26,865 nt of DNA, from positions 1 through 26,865 of the forward strand of contig DJPQ01000008.1 of the NCBI GenBank assembly GCA_002439805.1, read 5' to 3'. The stretch's first letter is position 1. Every line of letters begins with the position of its first letter. The notes beneath the pieces were generated by a model. That model ran no database searches, was not told where the DNA came from, and worked only from the letters and a program-made list of their open reading frames with translations. Shown piece by piece: positions 11,181 through 18,478 of the stretch. The position numbers and the translations under genes are program-made. The stretch comes from Bacteroidales bacterium UBA6408. GTDB lineage: Bacteria > Bacteroidota > Bacteroidia > Bacteroidales > UBA932.

Positions 11181-11882
11181 TTATTCAGCACTGCCGATTG
11201 TTTTAACATCAATATGAATACCCGGGCTCATTGTAGAGCAGATGGTAGCTGTCTGAAGATAGGTTCCCTTCAGCGTGGCCGGCTTGAGCTTGAGAATTGC
11301 GCCGAGCAGCTCGTTGGCATTGCCGAGAATCTGCTCTCCGGTGAATGAAACCTTGCCGATTGCAGCATGAACGATACCGGTCTTATCGACCTTGAAGTCA
11401 ATCTTACCTGCCTTGACTTCCTTGACCGCATTGCCGACCTCCATCGTGACAGTTCCCGTCTTAGGGTTAGGCATGAGGCCTCGCGGACCGAGGATACGGC
11501 CGATTACGCCGACCTTCGCCATAACTGAAGGCGTACAGATGATGACATCAACATCAGTCCAGCCGCCCTTGATCTTGTCGATGTACTCGTCAAGACCCAC
11601 ATAGTCGGCTCCGGCTTCCTTCGCCTCATTCTCCTTGTCAGGAGTACAGAGCACGAGGACACGCTTTGTCTTACCCGTTCCGTAAGGAAGAGTGACAACG
11701 CCGCGAACCATCTGGTTGGCCTTGCGCGGATCGACGCCAAGCTTCACATGAAGCTCGACAGAGGCGTCAAATTTAGTGAAGGAAACCTCCTTCACAAGCT
11801 CACATGCCTCGGCAAGCCTATACATTTTGGCCGAATCAACTTTGGCCGTAACCACTTTCTGGTTTTTTGTAAGTTTACTCAT
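11181..11882 (-). CDS. rplA: Ribosomal protein uL1
   Basis: 233 residues, full length. It forms the mobile L1 stalk near the ribosomal E site and in many bacteria represses its own operon by binding mRNA. Signature segments are LPYGTGKTKRVLVL, LGPRGLMPNPKTGTV and GKIDFKVDKTGIVHAAIGK. It sits 11 nt after rplK, and the pair forms the usual L11 unit. Confidence 0.98.
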   Translation of the reverse strand: MSKLTKNQKVVTAKVDSAKMYRLAEACELVKEVSFTKFDASVELHVKLGVDPRKANQMVRGVVTLPYGTGKTKRVLVLCTPDKENEAKEAGADYVGLDEYIDKIKGGWTDVDVIICTPSVMAKVGVIGRILGPRGLMPNPKTGTVTMEVGNAVKEVKAGKIDFKVDKTGIVHAAIGKVSFTGEQILGNANELLGAILKLKPATLKGTYLQTATICSTMSPGIHIDVKTIGSAE

Positions 11883-11893
11883 AGCGTGTGAAT

Positions 11894-12343
11894 TTATTTG
11901 ATGCCGGCCGGTTTCTCGCCACCGTCAATCTTGATACCCATACTTCTTGCCGTGCCGGCAACCATCGACATTGCGGACTCAATCGTGAAACAGTTGAGAT
12001 CCGGCATCTTGGTCTCGGCGATGGTCTTCACCTGATCCCAGGTGATGGTCGCAACCTTCTTTCTGTTAGGTTCAGCAGATGCTGTCTGAATCTTGGCAGC
12101 TTCCTTGAGCTGAATGGCTACAGGCGGCTGCTTCACCTCGAAGGTGAAAGACTTGTCGCTATAGACAGTGATGACTACCGGAAGAATCTTGCCGGCGCTC
12201 TCCTGTGTACGAGCATTGAACTGCTTGCAGAAATCCATGATGTTCAGACCCTTCGAACCGAGTGCCGGTCCTACTGGAGGTGACGGATTTGCTGCGGCGG
12301 CCTTAATCTGGAGTTTGATGAATCCAGTAATTTCTTTTGCCAT
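11894..12343 (-). CDS. rplK: Ribosomal protein uL11
   Basis: 149 residues, full length. The N-terminal domain has the proline-rich PSPPVGPALGSKGLNIMDFCKQFNART signature that contacts the GTPase-associated centre and is the thiostrepton-sensitive element. The C-terminal RNA-binding domain includes the MPDLNC segment and ends in the MVAGTARSMGIKI family signature. It is 9 nt after nusG. Confidence 0.98.
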   Translation of the reverse strand: MAKEITGFIKLQIKAAAANPSPPVGPALGSKGLNIMDFCKQFNARTQESAGKILPVVITVYSDKSFTFEVKQPPVAIQLKEAAKIQTASAEPNRKKVATITWDQVKTIAETKMPDLNCFTIESAMSMVAGTARSMGIKIDGGEKPAGIK

Positions 12344-12352
12344 AATAAATGA

Positions 12353-12937
12353 TTATTCTTTAGTTACTTGGGTAAAATTGAGTTCAAGCAGAGTCTTTCT
12401 GCCGAAAATCATAACCATCACCTTGAGCTTGCTTCTGTCCTCGACTATCTCTTCCACAGTGCCGTCGAATCCGCTGAAAGGTCCGTCAGTAATCTTGACC
12501 GCGTCGCCGACCATATAGTCGACAAGCGTCTCAGCCTCGCTTCCGGCCTTCTCGTCCTGCTCGCCGAGCAGCCTGCGTACCTCATCGTCACGCAATGGAA
12601 TCGGAAGCCTCTCCTCCTGAACCTTCGCGCCGTCCTTCCTGACTTCCCTTTTCTCCGTCAGGAAACCCGACATATGAGGGACATCGTTACGGATGATGTA
12701 CTGAAGTTCCGGAACAAGCTCCGCCTCGATGAGAACGTAACCCGGAAAATAGAGCCTTTCTGTGCAGACTCTCTTGCCGTTGCGAATCTGATACACCTTT
12801 TCAGTCGGTACAAGAACCTGATTGACGAAATCCTTAAGACCGAAGCGCTCGATTTCCTTTTCGAGATACTCCTTGGCCTTCTTTTCCTTTCCGCCGGCAG
12901 TTCTGAGCACATACCACTTCTTTGAATTTTCACTCAT
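12353..12937 (-). CDS. nusG: Transcription elongation factor NusG
   Basis: 194 residues. The NGN domain (about 7-120: KKWYVLRTAGGKEKKAKEYLE ... YFPGYVLIEAEL) binds the polymerase clamp; the C-terminal KOW domain (about 140-190: VGDAVKITDGPFSGFDGTVEEI) contacts Rho or ribosomal protein S10. It couples transcription to translation and Rho termination. It follows secE by 13 nt in the conserved secE-nusG-rplK order. Confidence 0.97.
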   Translation of the reverse strand: MSENSKKWYVLRTAGGKEKKAKEYLEKEIERFGLKDFVNQVLVPTEKVYQIRNGKRVCTERLYFPGYVLIEAELVPELQYIIRNDVPHMSGFLTEKREVRKDGAKVQEERLPIPLRDDEVRRLLGEQDEKAGSEAETLVDYMVGDAVKITDGPFSGFDGTVEEIVEDRSKLKVMVMIFGRKTLLELNFTQVTKE

Positions 12938-12950
12938 GACGAAACGAAAA

Positions 12951-13139
12951 TTAAAGGGTGTATATTGCCTTCATCAGGTACTGGAAAGCGGTGTCCATGG
13001 CAAGAATGACTATGGCAAAAATCACAGACGCCACCATAACGAGAATGGCGGAACTCTGCAACTTGTCCCAAGTCGGCCAGGAAACCTTTTTGGTCAGTTC
13101 ATAGTACGACTCTTTGATGTAGTTAATGAATTTTTTCAT
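12951..13139 (-). CDS. secE: Preprotein translocase subunit SecE
   Basis: 62 residues, the short single-span form common outside proteobacteria. An amphipathic N-terminal helix with the conserved ESYYELTKKVSWPTWDKL motif precedes one transmembrane segment (about 31-52). SecE clamps SecY in the SecYEG channel of the inner membrane. Position between tRNA-Trp and nusG confirms the identity. Confidence 0.95.
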   Translation of the reverse strand: MKKFINYIKESYYELTKKVSWPTWDKLQSSAILVMVASVIFAIVILAMDTAFQYLMKAIYTL

Positions 13140-13218
13140 CTTTACCTTTAATGGGTGCTGTCGGTTGGAAGCTTATGACGGCACCTGTTAAACTTTACCA
13201 AATCGTAACCTTTGATAT

Positions 13219-13292
13219 TGGCAGGGGAAGCAGGATTCGAACCCACATCGACGGTTTTGGAGACCGCTGAACTACCCTTGTTCTATTCCCCT
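13219..13292 (-). tRNA. trnW: tRNA-Trp (anticodon CCA)
   Basis: A 74-nt cloverleaf: acceptor AGGGGAA/TTCCCCT, D stem GAAC/GTTC, anticodon loop CTCCAAA, T loop TTCGAAT, and an encoded 3' GCCA. It lies between tuf and secE, the common bacterial position. Confidence 0.95.
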
Positions 13293-13295
13293 GTG

Positions 13296-13330
13296 AAAAG
13301 ACGGGTGCCGTCCCTGAGGAGGCGCCCGTC
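13296..13330 (-). terminator. Terminator-like hairpin after tuf
   Basis: On the minus strand GACGGGCGCC (13321-13330) pairs with GGCACCCGTC (13300-13309) with one C-A mismatch and an 11-nt loop. TTTTC follows. It is 10 nt beyond the tuf stop and 8 nt before tRNA-Trp. It could reduce read-through into secE-nusG, allowing far more EF-Tu than downstream products, or protect the tuf mRNA end. Confidence 0.5.
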
Positions 13331-13340
13331 ATAGGAGTGA

Positions 13341-14528
13341 TTAGTCAAGAATCTTTGTAATCTGACCTGCGCCGACCGTACGACCACCCTCGCGGATTGC
13401 GAAACGGAGACCTACGTTGATTGCCACAGGATAGATAAGATCCACATTGATTGTGACATTATCGCCAGGCATTACGACTTCTACGCCCTCCGGAAGAGTA
13501 ATCTCGCCGGTAATGTCAAGCGTACGGAGGAAGAACTGAGGACGATAGTGGTTGTGGAACGGAGTGTGACGACCACCCTCGTCTTTCTTGAGGACGTAAA
13601 TCTCGGCCTGGAACTTCTCGTGAGGGTGAATTGTACCCGGCTTTGCAAGTACCTGACCTCTCTTGATTTCCTTCTTGTCGATACCGCGGAGGAGGAGACC
13701 TACGTTGTCACCTGCCTCACCCTCGTCGAGGATTTTGCGGAACATCTCAACACCGGTGATGACCGTCTTCTTAGGCTCTTCGCCAAGTCCGACGATTTCA
13801 ACCTCGTCACCTGTGTGAACGACACCTGTCTCGATACGGCCTGTTGCAACGGTACCACGACCTGTGATTGAGAAAATGTCCTCGATAGGCATAAGGAACG
13901 GCTTCTCGTTGTCACGCGGAGGGATAGGAATGTACGTGTCAACAGCGTCCATAAGTTCCATGATCTTCTCCTCGTACTTCGGGTCACCGTTGAGTGCACC
14001 GAGCGCGGAACCGCGGATAACCGGAGCGTTGTCCCCGTCGAATCCGTAGAATGAAAGAAGGTCACGGATTTCCATCTCAACGAGGTCAAGCATCTCAGGG
14101 TCGTCAACAAGGTCAACCTTGTTCATGAAAACGACAATCTTAGGGACGTTCACCTGACGTGCGAGAAGGATGTGCTCACGAGTCTGAGGCATAGGACCGT
14201 CGGTTGCGGCAACTACGAGGATTGCGCCATCCATCTGTGCTGCACCCGTTACCATGTTCTTCACATAGTCGGCGTGACCCGGGCAGTCAACGTGCGCGTA
14301 GTGGCGGGTTGCTGTCTGGTACTCGACGTGAGCGGTGTTAATTGTGATACCACGCTCCTTCTCCTCCGGCGCGTTGTCGATGGAGTCAAATGAGCGAAGC
14401 TCAGAAAGACCCTTCTTTGCGAGGACGGTAGTGATAGCCGCCGTCAAAGTGGTCTTACCGTGGTCAACATGGCCGATCGTACCAATGTTAACGTGGGGTT
14501 TGTCTCTTTTAAAGGTTTCTTTAGCCAT
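13341..14528 (-). CDS. tuf: Translation elongation factor Tu
   Basis: 395 residues, full length. GTPase motifs: GHVDHGKT at 19-26, RGITI near 59-63, DCPGH at 81-85 and NKVD at 136-139. Domains 2 and 3 follow, ending in TVGAGQITKILD. EF-Tu delivers aminoacyl-tRNA to the ribosome. Codon use is strongly biased, as expected for a very highly expressed gene. It sits directly downstream of four tRNA genes, as E. coli tufB does. Confidence 0.99.
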   Translation of the reverse strand: MAKETFKRDKPHVNIGTIGHVDHGKTTLTAAITTVLAKKGLSELRSFDSIDNAPEEKERGITINTAHVEYQTATRHYAHVDCPGHADYVKNMVTGAAQMDGAILVVAATDGPMPQTREHILLARQVNVPKIVVFMNKVDLVDDPEMLDLVEMEIRDLLSFYGFDGDNAPVIRGSALGALNGDPKYEEKIMELMDAVDTYIPIPPRDNEKPFLMPIEDIFSITGRGTVATGRIETGVVHTGDEVEIVGLGEEPKKTVITGVEMFRKILDEGEAGDNVGLLLRGIDKKEIKRGQVLAKPGTIHPHEKFQAEIYVLKKDEGGRHTPFHNHYRPQFFLRTLDITGEITLPEGVEVVMPGDNVTINVDLIYPVAINVGLRFAIREGGRTVGAGQITKILD

Positions 14529-14580
14529 ACTTGTATGTGTTTTTAAAAGTATTATGCAATAATATACACGAAAAAAGCAG

Positions 14581-14652
14581 AGCCGGTGGAGAGAATTGAA
14601 CTCTCGACCTCTTCCTTACCAAGGAAGCGCTCTACCCCTGAGCTACACTGGC
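14581..14652 (-). tRNA. trnT: tRNA-Thr (anticodon GGU)
   Basis: The anticodon loop TTGGTAA reads GGT. D stem GCTC/GAGC, anticodon stem CTTCC/GGAAG and T stem GAGAG/CTCTC are perfect. The acceptor GCCAGTG/CACCGGC has an A-C mismatch at pair 4-69. The discriminator is T; CCA is not encoded. Confidence 0.93.
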
Positions 14653-14661
14653 GTAGTTTTG

Positions 14662-14734
14662 AGCGGAAGACGAGGTTCGAACCCGCGACCCTTAGCTTGG
14701 AAGGCTAATGCTCTACCAACTGAGCTACTTCCGC
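14662..14734 (-). tRNA. trnG: tRNA-Gly (anticodon UCC)
   Basis: A 73-nt cloverleaf: acceptor GCGGAAG/CTTCCGC, anticodon loop CTTCCAA, T loop TTCGAAC, discriminator T. CCA is not encoded. Confidence 0.95.
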
Positions 14735-14781
14735 TTTTAACCGTATGTCTAACAAAAAAGAGCCTCTAAGACTCTCCTTTG

Positions 14782-14864
14782 TGGGAGAAGATGGATTCGA
14801 ACCACCGAAGGTGTAAACCAGCAGATTTACAGTCTGCCCCATTTGGCCACTCTGGTATTCTCCC
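14782..14864 (-). tRNA. trnY: tRNA-Tyr (anticodon GUA)
   Basis: An 83-nt class II tRNA with a long variable arm: acceptor GGGAGAA/TTCTCCC, anticodon stem GCAGA/TCTGC with loop CTGTAAA, T loop TTCGAAT and discriminator A. Confidence 0.95.
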
Positions 14865-14907
14865 AATATGTCAAGCTCCTCTCAGAACTTCAAAACTATG
14901 AAGTTTG

Positions 14908-14981
14908 AGCCGATGGAGGGAGTCGAACCCACGACCCCGAGATTACAAATCACGTGCTCTAGCCAACTGAGCTACATCGGC
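14908..14981 (-). tRNA. trnT: tRNA-Thr (anticodon UGU)
   Basis: A 74-nt cloverleaf and the first gene of the cluster. Acceptor GCCGATG/CATCGGC, anticodon loop TTTGTAA, T loop TTCGACT, discriminator T. The anticodon stem CGTGA/TCTCG has a T-T mismatch at 29-41. The order Thr(UGU)-Tyr-Gly-Thr(GGU)-tuf is the same as E. coli thrU-tyrU-glyT-thrT-tufB. Confidence 0.95.
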
Positions 14982-15008
14982 AAAGGCCTGTTTTCCCGAA
15001 AGGGATTG

Positions 15009-15039
15009 CAAAGATAGGCAATAATTCTTATTCTCCAAA
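15009..15039 (-). promoter_or_regulatory. Promoter of the tRNA-tuf-rpoBC cluster
   Basis: On the minus strand TTTG (15036-15039) is followed after exactly 19 nt by TATCTTTG (15009-15016), a full match to the Bacteroidota primary-sigma consensus. Transcription would begin near 15002, about 20 nt before tRNA-Thr. It begins 20 nt beyond the dxs stop, and no terminator separates the two. Confidence 0.85.
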
Positions 15040-15058
15040 ACTTTTTGGTCTTTTTCAT

Positions 15059-16966
15059 TCAAAAATTATCAGAATCGCCTCTCTCGCCCTCAAGTTCCGA
15101 AGCCAGAGACAACAGTGTCTCAAGAATCCGTCCGGAAGAAAGGCCGCACATCTCCCGCTGCTCGGTCTGGCTCGCCTGCGGGATGAACTCGTCCGGGACT
15201 CCTGCCCCGTGAACCCGGATGTCAAGACCGTTCTCCGCCACATACTCCGAAACGGCGCCGAACAGTCCTCCGGCGACGCATCCGTCCTCAACCGTGACAA
15301 TCACGCGATGTCCCGCGCAGGCCGCTCCCAGAAGATCCGTGTCGAGCGGCTTCACATACCTTAGATTATATAGGGACGGGGAATACCCCCTCGCCTCGGA
15401 GAACCTTCCGATTGCCTCCTTCGCCCTGTATGCCGAAGGTCCGGCGGCAATCACGGCGATTTCGCGTCCCTCAATGACGCGCGCGCCATGGCCCGGTTCC
15501 AGAATTTCATACCCGCAGCTCTTCCACGGAGCATTCTCCCCGCAGCCGCGAGGATAGCGGATGATGAACGGGCCGCCGGAATGGCAGGAAGCCGTGAACA
15601 TCATGTTCTTCAGTTCGACCTCATCTGCGGGAACGGCTATCACGGCATTCGGGACGGAGCGGTAGGCCGCGATGTCATAGCAACCGTTGTGAGTGGCTCC
15701 GTCCTCGCCGACAAGGCCGGCGCGGTCGAGACAGATCACGACAGGCAGGTTCTGGAGAGCCACGTCATGGATAATCTGGTCATAGGCGCGCTGTGAGAAG
15801 GACGAGTAGATGTTGCAGAAAGGACGGAGACCGCCGGCGGCAAGGCCTGCGGAGAAGGTTACGGCGTGCTCCTCCGCGATTCCTACGTCGAAGAAGCGCT
15901 CCGGCATCTTCGCGGCCAGCAGGTTCATCCCGCAGCCGGAAGCCATGGCCGGCGTGATGCCGACAATCTTGGGATTCCTCTCGGCAAGGTCGAGGAGCGT
16001 CGCGCCGAAGACATCCTGATAGCGGCTCGCCCCTCCCCCGCTCGGGACGCGCTCGCCCGTCTCAGGGTCAAACATTCCGGGCGCGTGCCAGATGGCCTGC
16101 TGCCTCTCCGCCGGGGCATACCCCTTGCCCTTCTTGGTTATTATGTGAAGGACACGGGGACCTCCGAGGTTACGGATTTTCTGAAGGGTCGTGACGACCT
16201 GATCCATGTCGTTGCCGTCAATGGGGCCGAAATAGCGGAAGCCCAGGGACTCGAACACGTCGCCGCCCGAACCTTTGATTATGGAATGCTTCGCGTTCGA
16301 CGTCCAGTTCCTGAGGGTCTCGCGCAGCCCGTTCTCCCCTATCGCGTTCCAGAGGTGAGTCTTGATGCGGTTGTATGTCGCGTTGGTCGTCAGGTGCAGG
16401 AGATGTTCGTGCATAGCGCCGAGATTCCGGTCAATGGAGAAATTGTTGTCATTCACAATCACCAGAAGGTCGGCCTTGCTCGCGCCGGCATTGTTCAGCC
16501 CCTCGTAGGCAAGCCCTCCAGTCAACGCCCCGTCACCGATTACCGCGACAATCTTCTCGTCACTCCCCCGGAGCCGTGCCGCGACGGCAAGCCCGAGAGC
16601 GGCGGAAATCGAAGTCGAGGAATGTCCCACCCCGAAAGCGTCGTAAGTACTCTCGTCCATCTTAGGGAATCCGCTGATGCCGTCTTTCCGGCGGTTGCTG
16701 CGGAATGCCTCGCGCCTTCCGGTCAGAATCTTGTGGGCGTATGCCTGATGCCCCACGTCGAAGACAATCTTGTCGTGAGGGGTGTCATAGACCTTATGAA
16801 GCCCGACGATGAGTTCCACTGCGCCGAGGCTTGAGCCGAGATGCCCCGGATTCACGGAACAGCACTCTATCATATAGTCCCTGACCTCGGAACAGAGCTG
16901 TTCGAGCTGAGGGACTGAAAGATTTTTTATGTCCGCCGGAGAATTTATGCCATCAAGGATTGACAT
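15059..16966 (-). CDS. dxs: 1-deoxy-D-xylulose-5-phosphate synthase
   Basis: 635 residues, full length. It condenses pyruvate and glyceraldehyde 3-phosphate to DXP, the first step of the MEP isoprenoid pathway, using thiamine diphosphate. Seen: NPGHLGSSLG (39-48), GHQAYAHK (72-79), the thiamine-diphosphate motif GDGALTGG (144-151) to NDNNFSID (172-179), and the catalytic-glutamate segment GIAEEHAVTFSAGLA (about 365-380), followed by DRAGLVGEDGATHNG. The C-terminal transketolase domain is intact. It begins 9 nt after the MFS gene, indicating one transcript. The product feeds isoprenoid synthesis, including the dimethylallyl donor used by MiaA elsewhere in this window, although that link is general metabolism and not an operon relationship. 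Confidence 0.98.
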   Translation of the reverse strand: MSILDGINSPADIKNLSVPQLEQLCSEVRDYMIECCSVNPGHLGSSLGAVELIVGLHKVYDTPHDKIVFDVGHQAYAHKILTGRREAFRSNRRKDGISGFPKMDESTYDAFGVGHSSTSISAALGLAVAARLRGSDEKIVAVIGDGALTGGLAYEGLNNAGASKADLLVIVNDNNFSIDRNLGAMHEHLLHLTTNATYNRIKTHLWNAIGENGLRETLRNWTSNAKHSIIKGSGGDVFESLGFRYFGPIDGNDMDQVVTTLQKIRNLGGPRVLHIITKKGKGYAPAERQQAIWHAPGMFDPETGERVPSGGGASRYQDVFGATLLDLAERNPKIVGITPAMASGCGMNLLAAKMPERFFDVGIAEEHAVTFSAGLAAGGLRPFCNIYSSFSQRAYDQIIHDVALQNLPVVICLDRAGLVGEDGATHNGCYDIAAYRSVPNAVIAVPADEVELKNMMFTASCHSGGPFIIRYPRGCGENAPWKSCGYEILEPGHGARVIEGREIAVIAAGPSAYRAKEAIGRFSEARGYSPSLYNLRYVKPLDTDLLGAACAGHRVIVTVEDGCVAGGLFGAVSEYVAENGLDIRVHGAGVPDEFIPQASQTEQREMCGLSSGRILETLLSLASELEGERGDSDNF

Positions 16967-16975
16967 AAGCTTGAC

Positions 16976-18367
16976 TTACTGAATATTCGGCTCCTGAAGC
17001 CTGTAGTGTTTTTTCTTGTCAAGCAGTTTGATGCCGAGAGAAAGCAGAATAGCGCACACGCCAAGCCCCATGAAGAAAATCGAGAACCAGAAATATCCGT
17101 CTGTCGAGCCTTGGATTGCACGGATTGCCTTCGGCACGACTATGAAGCCTATATTCTGGATGTAGAACGTGAGTGCCATTGCGGTCCCGAGCTGCCTCGC
17201 GGGAATAATCTTCGCAACGGAAGGCCACATCGCCGCAGGAAGCAGGGAGAATCCGATTCCGAGGCAGACCATAAGTATAATAGGGAAAACCGGACTGGCG
17301 CTGCCGGGAAGAAGGGCAAAGCACAGATGTACCGCCGCGATAAGCCCCGCGCCGAGAATCATAAGATCCGCCCCATGTCCTTTCTTGTCGTATATGCCGC
17401 CGAATATCGGGCTGAGCACGATGCAGCCCATAGGCAGAATCATCGGAAACATCCCGGCAAGGTGTTCGCTTATGCCGAACTTGTTGACCATCATGCCGGT
17501 AGAGTACTTCAGAAACGGATTGACCGCAGCATAGAAAAGGAGGCACAGGAACGCTATCATCCAGAATGCCGGATTCTTTATGACGGCAAGGACATCATGG
17601 ACATTGAACTTTTCCTCCTCGTCTCCGGCCGAACCGCATGAGCCTCCGGCCAGAGCAATCTGCTTATCGAGCCTTCGGTCATAAATGCAATAGACGAGAT
17701 AGAGCACAAATCCGAGCATAAGAAGCACGAGCCCGATAATCACGGCAATACCAACATTTCCGCTGCACATCTTCACGACAGCCGGAGTCGCGCCGTACGC
17801 CAGTCCGGTCCCGAGTCTCGCGAGGGAAAGCTGCAGTCCCATGGCAAGAGCCATTTCATATCCCACGAACCATTTCGCGATAATCTTCGTCACCGTAATC
17901 CCGGCAATCTCGGCGCCGACTCCGTATATCCCCATTCCTATCACGGCCGGAAGAACCGGCTTCCTCAACTTGTCCCCGAGAAAATTAACCATGCCCATAT
18001 CCGCTCCTGCTGCGACTTCTGCCCTGAGGTCGAAGAATGTCCATGTCATCATTCCCACTCCAATCACCATCAGCGCGGTGGACATGATTCCAGTGAAGCG
18101 GATACCCATCCTGTCAAGGATGATTCCCCCGAAGATGAGCATGAGCAGATAAACGTTAAATATGGAGTACGCGCCCGCAAGCGAGCTGTATTCACTGTCA
18201 AGTATGCCGTATGCCCCGCCTTCCGCCACAGGCTGAGTAAGGGTCGTCTCAACGGCGAAGATGTTGTCCGAAGCGACATATGCCGCGAACATCACCAATG
18301 AAACGAGTATCAGAATCATCCATCTCGTTCCCTTGCTGTCTCTCAGTAATCTTGTCATCTTTTCCAT
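16976..18367 (-). CDS. Major facilitator superfamily transporter
   Basis: 463 residues with about 12 hydrophobic spans in two halves separated by a charged cytoplasmic loop (about residues 235-255, DKQIALAGGSCGSAGDEEEKF). Typical MFS turns are present, such as GGIILDRMGIRF after span 2 and FGGIYDKKGHGADLM in the second half. The substrate cannot be read. Start ATG at 18367; a second in-frame ATG lies three codons downstream. It is the first gene of a two-gene unit with dxs. Whether this transporter serves isoprenoid metabolism or is only co-transcribed is unknown. Confidence 0.85.
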   Translation of the reverse strand: MEKMTRLLRDSKGTRWMILILVSLVMFAAYVASDNIFAVETTLTQPVAEGGAYGILDSEYSSLAGAYSIFNVYLLMLIFGGIILDRMGIRFTGIMSTALMVIGVGMMTWTFFDLRAEVAAGADMGMVNFLGDKLRKPVLPAVIGMGIYGVGAEIAGITVTKIIAKWFVGYEMALAMGLQLSLARLGTGLAYGATPAVVKMCSGNVGIAVIIGLVLLMLGFVLYLVYCIYDRRLDKQIALAGGSCGSAGDEEEKFNVHDVLAVIKNPAFWMIAFLCLLFYAAVNPFLKYSTGMMVNKFGISEHLAGMFPMILPMGCIVLSPIFGGIYDKKGHGADLMILGAGLIAAVHLCFALLPGSASPVFPIILMVCLGIGFSLLPAAMWPSVAKIIPARQLGTAMALTFYIQNIGFIVVPKAIRAIQGSTDGYFWFSIFFMGLGVCAILLSLGIKLLDKKKHYRLQEPNIQ

Positions 18368-18390
18368 TTGGTATTAAAGTGTAAAGGCTG

Positions 18391-18398
18391 CAAAGTTA
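18391..18398 (-). promoter_or_regulatory. -7 promoter element of the MFS-dxs unit
   Basis: TAACTTTG on the minus strand matches TAnnTTTG exactly; transcription would start near 18384, 17 nt before the ATG. No clean TTTG lies at the usual 19-nt spacing (the best one is 23 nt away), so the -33 element is weak. Confidence 0.6.
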
Positions 18399-18426
18399 AT
18401 AATCTTTTTGTGGAAATGAAACAAAG

Positions 18427-18454
18427 GACGGCGGCCGGGGTTCCGGTCGCCGTC
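18427..18454 (-). terminator. Terminator of the receptor-lipoprotein operon
   Basis: GACGGCG/CGCCGTC (7 bp), one A-C mismatch, then CCGG/CCGG (4 bp) closing a 4-nt loop, followed on the minus strand by CTTTGTTTC. It lies 24 nt beyond the lipoprotein stop and just upstream of the MFS promoter. Confidence 0.7.
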
Positions 18455-18478
18455 GCTGTGACTTGGAGGAAGATGAGC

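Noticed and set aside
13154..13185. Hairpin upstream of secE (GGTGC/GCACC)
   Set aside because: Short, with an interrupted stem and a long loop, and no associated motif. Too weak to list as a regulatory element.
15866..16834. 322-codon plus-strand open frame opposite dxs
   Set aside because: A shadow of the dxs coding sequence, with no recognisable protein features.
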